Shown piece after piece: positions 5,565 to 11,075 of a stretch of 11,075 bases of DNA. Under the pieces are notes generated by a model, which searched no databases, was not told the origin of the DNA, and saw nothing but the letters and a program-made list of their open reading frames with translations. Within the stretch, counting starts at the first letter, position 1; each line of letters begins with the position of its first letter. The stretch spans positions 1 to 11,075 of the forward strand of contig JAFTCU010000180.1 in assembly GCA_017454585.1 (NCBI GenBank), in the 5' to 3' direction. Both the position numbers and the translations under genes were made by a program. Source of the DNA: Thermoguttaceae bacterium. Lineage in GTDB: Bacteria > Planctomycetota > Planctomycetia > Pirellulales > Thermoguttaceae.

Positions 5565-6743
5565 TCAGTTGTCAAGCATCTGTTTGCAGATCTGGCTGCA
5601 TTCCCAAAGCATTCTTGGCAGGTGGAAGCACCCCTTGAAAATGTTCCCCTTTTGCGTTGAGGAGATGGTGCCGTCGCGGTGGAGGTACCCGAACCAGTCG
5701 CCGTACTCGCGGTCAGTAAAGTGCTCAAACGCCCAGTCGTGGACCTGCTTGTGCATGTCGGCGTACTTTTCATCGCCGGTAAGCTGGTACGCCAGAAGCG
5801 TCGCGATGATCGTTTCGTTGTGGTTCCACCAGAATTTCATGTCGTGCCAGTACTCGACGGACGGTTTGTCGTACACGTCGCGGAAATAGAGCATTCCGCC
5901 GTATTCTTTGTCCCAGCCGCGCTCCCACATCCAGTCGAGAATGTCGAGGCCGGTCTGGATGTAGTCCTGCCGGTTCCGCCGTTTTCCTTCGTCCATGATG
6001 AACCACGCGCCTTCAATGGCGTGGCCCGGGTTGAGCGTCCGCCCCTCGCAGGAGTCCACGATGTCGCCGTTCGGCGCGACGCACTCCATGACACAGCGAA
6101 TGTCTGGTTTCATAAAGTACTTCTGAATTTTCTCGATGCACTCGTCGATCTTCGCGTCGGCGCCCTCTAGCTGGATGGAATCCCGAAGCTGCTGGATCGT
6201 CGCAATGAGGATGGCGTAGTAGCCCAGCCCGATCATGGGGCGGACGTCGGTGAACTTGGGCGGGTTCGGCACGTGGTTGGCGAAAATGTTGTAGCACTTG
6301 AGCGCCAGTTCCTTCGCGTGCTCGGAGCCGTCCGCCTTGGCCAGCTCGCCGAAGGAGATCGCTCCGAACGACTCGCTGAACGCGTAGCGGCGTTTGCGGA
6401 TCGGGCGGCCGTCGCGGGTGAGCTGGAAGAACATCCGCCCGTCCTCGTCGAAGGCGTATTTCTCGACGAATTCGAGCTTATGCCGGCACTCTTCGAGCCA
6501 GACGGTATTTTTCAGATTCGTCTCGCAGTTGTTGTACAGGTGGCCCATCACCCAGGCGAAACGGCCCTGCTGCCAGACGCCCTTGTCGGTGTCGAAGAGG
6601 TTGCCCTGCTGGTCCACGCAGGTCATGATCCCGCCCTGTTCGTGGTCCACGGCATGGTTGAGCCAGAAGGGGATGGAGTCGTTAAACAGCGTATTGGTGT
6701 AAAGCTGGTACAGTTCGTTGATTTGATCTTTTGTGTAAGCCAT
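5565..6743 (-). CDS. N-acylglucosamine 2-epimerase family protein (probable GlcNAc/ManNAc 2-epimerase)
   Basis: The 392-residue product matches the size of the AGE/renin-binding-protein family, an (alpha/alpha)6-barrel of cytoplasmic enzymes. Family features include the N-terminal FWLNHAVDHEQGGIMTCVD (residues 26-44), VWQQGRFAW (56-64) with Arg61 in the substrate pocket, TLNPGHAIEGAWF (236-248) with His241 and Glu244, KFWWNHNETIIA (303-314), and KGNIFKGCFHLPR (365-377), whose His374 corresponds to the second catalytic histidine. Given the upstream lyase, the expected reaction is ManNAc to GlcNAc, as in Bacteroides-type sialic acid clusters, needing no ManNAc kinase at that step. Cellobiose- or mannose-epimerase activity is a family alternative that context makes less likely. 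ATG 6743 has no clear ribosome site; the sequence before it is a heptamer repeat, so translation may be weak or coupled differently. Confidence 0.87.
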   Translation of the reverse strand: MAYTKDQINELYQLYTNTLFNDSIPFWLNHAVDHEQGGIMTCVDQQGNLFDTDKGVWQQGRFAWVMGHLYNNCETNLKNTVWLEECRHKLEFVEKYAFDEDGRMFFQLTRDGRPIRKRRYAFSESFGAISFGELAKADGSEHAKELALKCYNIFANHVPNPPKFTDVRPMIGLGYYAILIATIQQLRDSIQLEGADAKIDECIEKIQKYFMKPDIRCVMECVAPNGDIVDSCEGRTLNPGHAIEGAWFIMDEGKRRNRQDYIQTGLDILDWMWERGWDKEYGGMLYFRDVYDKPSVEYWHDMKFWWNHNETIIATLLAYQLTGDEKYADMHKQVHDWAFEHFTDREYGDWFGYLHRDGTISSTQKGNIFKGCFHLPRMLWECSQICKQMLDN

Positions 6744-6755
6744 GGCATTAATTAA

Positions 6756-6911
6756 GTTAGGAGTTAGGAGTGAGGAGTTAGGAGTTGGAAATGGAAGGCG
6801 GTAATGAAGGCCGCAAGGCCGGAATTACGCGCCTTTCAAGGGTTGAAGTCTTTCTGCAAGCCGCATTACGCGAAGCGTCAACTTCTAACTCATAACTCCT
6901 AACTCCTCACT
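6756..6911. repeat. Intergenic repeat element with GAGTTAG heptamers and inverted ends
   Basis: Left end: GAGTTAG-type heptamers run from 6756 to 6788 (units GAGTTAG, GAGTGAG, GAGTTAG, GAGTTGG). Right end: 6882-6909 holds four complementary units of the CTCCTAA type. Positions 6769-6786 and 6894-6911 are a perfect 18-bp inverted repeat (AGTGAGGAGTTAGGAGTT). Between them lies a strong hairpin (6795-6835). The whole 155-bp unit fills almost all of the gap between the lyase and epimerase genes and looks like an inserted small repeat element rather than a normal operon spacer. Confidence 0.65.
6795..6835. terminator. Stem-loop inside the lyase-epimerase spacer
   Basis: AAGGCG-GTAAT (6795-6805) pairs with ATTAC (6824-6828) and CGCCTT (6830-6835), with one bulged G at 6829; inner GGCC-GCAA-GGCC (6809-6820) closes the loop. 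There is no U-tract on the minus strand, so it may stabilise or attenuate the operon mRNA rather than terminate it. Confidence 0.45.
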
Positions 6912-6916
6912 ATTTT

Positions 6917-7813
6917 TTACGGTTCGATCACTCCGAGCGCTTCGATCCGGGCCAAAATGTCCTTCTTGCCTTCCGGGGAGATGGACTTGAGCGGGAGGCG
7001 GACGTCGCCCAGATCCAGACCGTGCGCAGCCATCATGACCTTGCCGGCCGCCACGCCGCCGTACTGGACCAGAATGTCCACCACCTGGCAGACCTTCCGC
7101 ATGGAGGCCTGCACCGCGTCGAAGTCGCCGGCTTTCAGGTCGCGGACGATCTTCAGGTACGTCGGGGCCATGTAGTTGTATGTGCTCCCGATCGCGGACT
7201 TCGCGCCCAAGGCCACCGCGCCGGCAAAGAATTCATCGACGCCGAACGTGATGTCGTACTTGCCGTCGAGCGCCGCCATGCAGTTCTGGTACTCGTACAG
7301 GTCCACGCTGTTGAACTTGATTCCTGCCAGCTGCGGCATACGCTTGTCTGCGCATTCGAGGAACTTGACCATCGGCAGGCTGATCCCGGACATGCCGGTG
7401 TGGTAGTAGTAGAACGGGAGGTCCGGCGCGGTTTTGACCGCTTCGATGCAGTAATCGACGAGCGTCTCGATGTTGCCCGGCTTGAAGTAGTTGGCGGGCA
7501 CGACGCTCACCGCATCGCAGCCGACTTTCTGGGCGTGGGCCGCCAGTTCCTGAACGTCTGGCAGAGCCAGCGCGCCAACGTGGGCGATGATCGTCAGTTT
7601 CCCCTTGGCGGCTTTGACCCACTCGGCCATGACGGTTTTGCGTTCCTCGACGGAGCAGGAAATTCCCTCGCCGGTCGATCCGCAAATATAGACGCCCATG
7701 ACGCCCTGACGCTGAAGCAGCTCGGCCTGTGCGCCAATGACTCCGTAATTAACGCTTCCGTCAGCGTTGAAGGCCGTATGCGTTGCCGCGATAAGTCCCG
7801 ATAATTTTTTCAT
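6917..7813 (-). CDS. nanA: N-acetylneuraminate lyase
   Basis: This 298-residue class I aldolase of the DHDPS/NAL superfamily splits N-acetylneuraminate into ManNAc and pyruvate in the cytoplasm. ATG 7813 is chosen because AAAGGAGT precedes it; a TTG at 7831 lies upstream of that site. GSTGEG (residues 45-50) is the form of the carboxylate-binding loop typical of NAL, where dihydrodipicolinate synthases usually have GTTGE. YYYHTGMSG (135-143) supplies the catalytic tyrosine, Lys166 in GIKFNS is the Schiff-base lysine, and FGVDEF (190-195) fits the NAL substrate pocket. The start is only 30 bp after the stop of the transporter gene upstream, so the two are almost certainly co-transcribed. The AGE-family epimerase downstream supports the sialic acid assignment. 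No truncation or odd residue is seen. Confidence 0.93.
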   Translation of the reverse strand: MKKLSGLIAATHTAFNADGSVNYGVIGAQAELLQRQGVMGVYICGSTGEGISCSVEERKTVMAEWVKAAKGKLTIIAHVGALALPDVQELAAHAQKVGCDAVSVVPANYFKPGNIETLVDYCIEAVKTAPDLPFYYYHTGMSGISLPMVKFLECADKRMPQLAGIKFNSVDLYEYQNCMAALDGKYDITFGVDEFFAGAVALGAKSAIGSTYNYMAPTYLKIVRDLKAGDFDAVQASMRKVCQVVDILVQYGGVAAGKVMMAAHGLDLGDVRLPLKSISPEGKKDILARIEALGVIEP

Positions 7814-7843
7814 ATTGATTACTCCTTTCAAGTGGTTAAAATT

Positions 7844-10591
7844 CTAATCGACCTCTTCCGGCACGTATTTCCACGTCAGACCGTCCAGCTGATCCATCGT
7901 CGACCGGCCGGTCAAGAGGGAAACGACGTACCCGACCACCACGCACGCCAGCAGTCCCGCGACGCTGTAAAGCAGGAAGTGCGGCTTGACCGGCACGACG
8001 TTCGTATAGATCAAAACGATGTTGACGATGTAGGACGCCGCCAGCCCGGCAACCGCGCCCGCCCCGTTGATCCTCGGGATGAAAAGGCCCATGACGAAGA
8101 GCCCCGCCAGCCCGCTGGTCAGGATCCCGATGACTTTCTGGAACTCCATAAACAGGGATTTGATGTCGATCGTCGCGATGAGCAAAGCGAAGGCGATCGC
8201 GGCCGTCCCGAAGATGAACGACGCCCATTTGGCGACCTTGAACGCCTTGACCTTGTCGTTGCTGATGAACCGGCAGTAGAAGTCTGACATGAATGCCGTA
8301 GACGCCGAGTTGAAGTTTGCGGAGAGCGTGGACATTGCCGCGGCAAAAATGGCCGCGATGAGCAGGCCGGAAACGCCCGTCGGCAGGCTCGAAACGATGT
8401 ACGTCGGGAAGACCGCATCGTTCTGGTACATCGACCAGTCAAACGAGCCGGCGTTCGATTTGTAGTACGCGTAGAGCGTCGTCCCGATGAAGTAGAACAG
8501 CGTGCAGCTCATCACCGACAGGATCCCGTTGAACCAGATGGAGCGGGCGGCCGCCTTTTCGTCTTTGGTGGTCATGTACTTTTGAACGATCGTTTGGTCG
8601 GACGTGTAGGAACTGAGGTTGATGGCGATCCCGCCGATAAACGTCACCCAAAAGACGGGCTCCACCAGGGACCAGCTAAAGTCGAACGCGTGAAATTTCT
8701 GATTGGCCATCGCCAGCTGGAACACGCCGGACACGCCGCCGTCGGTTCCCATGATCATCATCGTGACGGCAATCAGGGCACCGCCGACCAGAACCACCGC
8801 CTGGATGAATTCCGACCAGATTACCGCGCTCACGCCGCCGATGGTCGAGTAGATCACCGTCACCGCCCCCACCAGGACGATGGAGACGAAGAGGTTCATG
8901 CCGACGATCACCGAAAGGGCCAGCGCTGGCAGGTACACGACGATCGCCGAACGCACGATCATGAAAATGATAAACGCCGCGGAAGCGAAAACTCGGGAGA
9001 AAACGTTAAAACGCTTTTCCAGGTACTCGTAAGCCGACGTGATCTTCAGCCTCCGATAGAACGGCAAATACAGGTAAACGACGATCGGGGCGAGAATGAA
9101 GATCGCGAACGTCATCGGGTACATCCACCAGGAGGAACTGAACGTCATGGCGGGGATCGTCATGTACGTGATCGACGAAAGCATCGCGGCAAAAATCGCC
9201 ACGCCGTTGACCCACCACGGGATCCGGCCGCCGCCTTTGCAGTAGTCGTCGATCCCCTTGTTTTTCCGCATGAAGAAGTACCCAAAGGGAAGCATCAGGC
9301 CCAGGTACACTAAAAAGACGGTCCAGTTTACGGTCCCGAACGTCCGGTCAAGCGCCAGATTGAGGACCTGCAGGCCCGCCCAGCGCTGCGCCGGTTTGAC
9401 TTCCCCGCCGACGACCAGGAGCTGATTGCTGAAGTTCATCACCGCCGCGCCGCAGACGGGCGTGGGGATCGTCACGTTCCCCTTTTCGAAAAACGTTCCT
9501 TCTTCGATGACCGTATGGTAAACGAACATCCGTTTTTCCCAGTTGAACGACTCAGGCGTCCGGGCGTAGTACTGGGCCAAATATTCGTCTTTCTCCGGGC
9601 CGGTAAGCGCGTTGAGCTTTTCGTTCACTTCCGTCCAGACGTCGGCGTTGACGCCGCCGACGAGGAGGATCGACTCGGAGCCGACGACGACCGCCGTGGA
9701 ACCGATCGAGCAAAAATGCTCGCCCTTGTATTCGAGGTCAGCCAGGCGGGTCCATTTGACCTTCAGCGTCCCCGCGTCGTCCCGATCCGGCTGCATTTTC
9801 CAGACGTCGTACAGAGGTTTTCCGTTCGCGCCCTCCGCTTTGTCGTATCCGCCAAAAACAAACAGGGAGGTCGTATCGTGGATCGTATCAAGATTGGAAA
9901 TACGAACCGCGCCGGCCGGCTGGGAACGCACGACACCGTTTTGTACGTCATCCGGAATGCCGTCCAGCTCGACCCATTTCCCCCCATCCAGAGCAAACAG
10001 TTTCCCGCTGGCGAAAACGTACGGGACCTTGCCGATCACTCCGCCGCAGCCCATCGAACACGGGGCGGGCAGATCCGGCCCGGACGTCAGCTCGACCGAA
10101 TCGGTCTGGGCGTTGAAAACGGCTTTCCAGACTTTGGCCGACTCGCCGTTTTCATTCGCGCCGCCGCAGAGCAGCAAATACGAATCGAACGCCACCGTGA
10201 CTCCTTCCGCGACCGGCTCAGGAAGTCCCTCGGGCGATTCCTTGCCATCGACAAAAACCCGCACCGGTTTCGCTTTCCAGACGGTTTTCCCGTCCACGGT
10301 TTCCTGAACGAGCCGGGAAACGGTCCGGGCGTAACACTTTTTTCCGCCGTCCGCGACAGGAGCGTCAAAATACGAACCGCCAAAGGTCAGCGCGACCTTC
10401 TGAAGATCGCCTGGGGCGGCGTTCGTCTTGCCAACGACCCCATAAAATGGGCGAGCGACCGCTTGAGGAAGAACATCCGACTGTGTTACCCATTGCAAAC
10501 TGGCGTTGTTCTCAAGTCCCTTCGCTGAAAATGAGGTAAAAAATAGAATCGCGACAATAGCCGCAGTGTAAATGATGTGTCTAATGTTCAT
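7844..10591 (-). CDS. Kelch (sialic acid mutarotase-like) domain fused to a sodium:solute symporter
   Basis: The 915-residue product has two parts. Residues 1-24 are a signal peptide or anchor. About 30-415 form a kelch beta-propeller with repeated strand-Gly-Gly motifs (TFGGSYF 69-75, LLCGGANENG 140-149, FVFGGYD 244-250, LLVGGVN 309-315, LLVVGGEV 391-398), resembling the NanM/YjhT mutarotase group and its permuted relatives. From about 421 a full SSS-family transporter follows: GGGRIPWWVNGVAIFAAMLS (453-472), AVIWSEFIQAVVLVGGA (589-605), SYTSDQTIVQKYMTT (661-675) and AAAMSTLSANFNSAS (750-764), which covers the usual Na2 site. The kelch part would lie outside the membrane, converting sialic acid anomers for uptake. 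ATG 10591 is chosen for the signal peptide, although its ribosome site is weak; TTG 10648 is an alternative. The lyase starts 30 bp downstream. Sialic acid as substrate is inferred from context. Confidence 0.88.
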   Translation of the reverse strand: MNIRHIIYTAAIVAILFFTSFSAKGLENNASLQWVTQSDVLPQAVARPFYGVVGKTNAAPGDLQKVALTFGGSYFDAPVADGGKKCYARTVSRLVQETVDGKTVWKAKPVRVFVDGKESPEGLPEPVAEGVTVAFDSYLLLCGGANENGESAKVWKAVFNAQTDSVELTSGPDLPAPCSMGCGGVIGKVPYVFASGKLFALDGGKWVELDGIPDDVQNGVVRSQPAGAVRISNLDTIHDTTSLFVFGGYDKAEGANGKPLYDVWKMQPDRDDAGTLKVKWTRLADLEYKGEHFCSIGSTAVVVGSESILLVGGVNADVWTEVNEKLNALTGPEKDEYLAQYYARTPESFNWEKRMFVYHTVIEEGTFFEKGNVTIPTPVCGAAVMNFSNQLLVVGGEVKPAQRWAGLQVLNLALDRTFGTVNWTVFLVYLGLMLPFGYFFMRKNKGIDDYCKGGGRIPWWVNGVAIFAAMLSSITYMTIPAMTFSSSWWMYPMTFAIFILAPIVVYLYLPFYRRLKITSAYEYLEKRFNVFSRVFASAAFIIFMIVRSAIVVYLPALALSVIVGMNLFVSIVLVGAVTVIYSTIGGVSAVIWSEFIQAVVLVGGALIAVTMMIMGTDGGVSGVFQLAMANQKFHAFDFSWSLVEPVFWVTFIGGIAINLSSYTSDQTIVQKYMTTKDEKAAARSIWFNGILSVMSCTLFYFIGTTLYAYYKSNAGSFDWSMYQNDAVFPTYIVSSLPTGVSGLLIAAIFAAAMSTLSANFNSASTAFMSDFYCRFISNDKVKAFKVAKWASFIFGTAAIAFALLIATIDIKSLFMEFQKVIGILTSGLAGLFVMGLFIPRINGAGAVAGLAASYIVNIVLIYTNVVPVKPHFLLYSVAGLLACVVVGYVVSLLTGRSTMDQLDGLTWKYVPEEVD

Positions 10592-10800
10592 TGCATCGTC
10601 GTTTTCAAATGCGGAAATGATCGTAAGGAACGTTACAGGCACCGTCAAACATTTCTCTAATATCTCTTTTTATACTAACATACTATTTTACACTACCTTC
10701 AAAACTACACAAGAGGGGCCACTACAATAATTAAGGAAGTTCACGAAAACTTACGAGGCTTTTTCATTTTAACCACCCAATAACCGTTTGTAATTCCGGT
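10592..10800. other. Leader region of the sialic acid cluster
   Basis: The roughly 210 bp between the transporter start and the transposase relic are AT-rich toward the right. They hold the candidate promoter at 10685-10712 and no larger gene. No recognisable operator palindrome or riboswitch was seen. Confidence 0.5.
10685..10712 (-). promoter_or_regulatory. Possible promoter of the sialic acid cluster
   Basis: On the minus strand TTGTGT (10712-10707) and TAAAAT (10690-10685) are 16 nt apart. Transcription would begin near 10677, leaving a leader of about 85 nt before ATG 10591. The region is AT-rich, so other spacings are possible. Confidence 0.35.
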
Positions 10801-11075
10801 TCATCCGACAAGTGCGTACCGACACCTTTTAATCCCCAGGATTTTTAGCTTGATGTATTCTCCATCGCGAAAACCATAAGCCTGACGTTTCATCGTCTTG
10901 ATCTTGTTGTTCAGTCCTTCCAATGGACCGGTGAAGGAAGAAGAGAACCTGGAGGATGTTTTGGCTCGGGAGTGGCCCAAGTCTCGTCGTAAAAGAAATT
11001 TCAGACCCTATCGCCGCAGATGGAAGCGGTAGATTTTTTTGTGTTTTTTTTCAGAAAAGGCCAAACCATTGATCC
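10801..11075 (-). pseudogene. ISL3-family transposase, decayed C-terminal part, cut by the window edge
   Basis: The minus-strand frame ends at a TGA (10803-10801) with TGPLEGLNNKIKTMKRQAYG, then FRDGEYIKLKILGIKRC and RYALVG. This is the unmistakable C-terminus of ISL3-family DDE transposases, including the conserved Glu and Asn of the GPLEGLNNKIK motif. Upstream of the TGPLEG the residues (KTSSRFSSSF) do not look like the expected helices, and an in-frame TAG occurs at 11010-11008, so the gene is probably broken by small indels or substitutions. It continues beyond 11075, so a complete copy outside cannot be excluded. The tail is nearly identical to the relic at 2241-2339. Confidence 0.8.

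Noticed and set aside
5679..6170. Plus-strand frames opposite the epimerase gene, such as 163 codons here and 160 codons at 6273-6755
   Set aside because: They are shadows of the epimerase gene with low-complexity Val/Ala/Arg-rich products and no domain resemblance.
9515..10528. Plus-strand open frame of 337 codons opposite the kelch domain
   Set aside because: It lies wholly antisense to the kelch-SSS gene in GC-rich sequence where stops are rare, and its product is Arg-rich without motifs.
10605..10652. A 15-codon leader reading frame (MFDGACNVPYDHFRI) between the candidate promoter and the transporter ATG
   Set aside because: No good ribosome site, no regulatory hallmark such as repeated codons, and only one example to look at. 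It could be chance.
10938..11030. Plus-strand Arg/Glu-rich frame opposite the transposase relic
   Set aside because: It is antisense to a recognisable ISL3 tail, short, and has no start with a ribosome site.

Overview
The window looks like accessory chromosome from a bacterium of the PVC group (Planctomycetota/Verrucomicrobiota/Lentisphaerota), plausibly a host- or mucin-associated Lentisphaerota/Victivallales-type organism. This is inference from three things: a lipoprotein joining an SHD1 domain to a SUMF1/FGE-like domain, a kelch domain fused to a sodium:solute symporter in a sialic acid operon, and ISL3-type transposase debris ending in the TGPLEGLNNKIK...RYALVG signature. No rRNA, tRNA or housekeeping marker is present to confirm it.

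Layout. (1) Positions 1-182 hold the 3' end of a sugar phosphate isomerase/epimerase-like TIM-barrel gene (+), followed by a strong hairpin at 200-237. (2) Positions 183-2410 are an AT-rich, mobile-element-scarred island. A diverged inverted repeat of about 160 bp (334-493 and 2012-2170) brackets one gene (735-1970, +) that reads as a Card1/Can2-type DUF1887 nuclease: a CARF sensor domain joined to a PD-(D/E)xK nuclease, normally an accessory of type III CRISPR systems. No CRISPR array or cas gene is visible here. Each repeat copy contains a fold-back palindrome of about 100 bp and ends in what looks like the last codons of an ISL3 transposase. A third transposase tail lies at 2241-2339. (3) Positions 2532-3740 encode an SHD1-SUMF1 lipoprotein (+), bracketed by two related hairpins. 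(4) Positions 3902-10591 form a minus-strand cluster. In transcription order it is a mutarotase-like kelch/SSS transporter fusion (10591-7844), N-acetylneuraminate lyase (7813-6917), an N-acylglucosamine 2-epimerase family protein (6743-5565) and an AGCS sodium:alanine/glycine symporter (5440-3902, with a possible promoter of its own). (5) Positions 10801-11075 hold a decayed ISL3 transposase (-) running off the window.

How the genes work together. The minus-strand cluster gives a compact sialic acid route: the kelch domain would equilibrate sialic acid anomers outside the membrane, the fused SSS domain would import it with Na+, the lyase would split it to ManNAc and pyruvate, and the epimerase would convert ManNAc to GlcNAc. 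The link of the AGCS carrier to this route is unproven. A repeat element of about 155 bp, with a perfect 18-bp inverted repeat built from GAGTTAG heptamers, sits between the lyase and epimerase genes.

The most unusual part is the Card1 cassette: a single CRISPR-associated effector gene enclosed by long, palindrome-containing inverted repeats that resemble transposon ends or MITEs. All similarity and identity statements were made by eye, without database searches.
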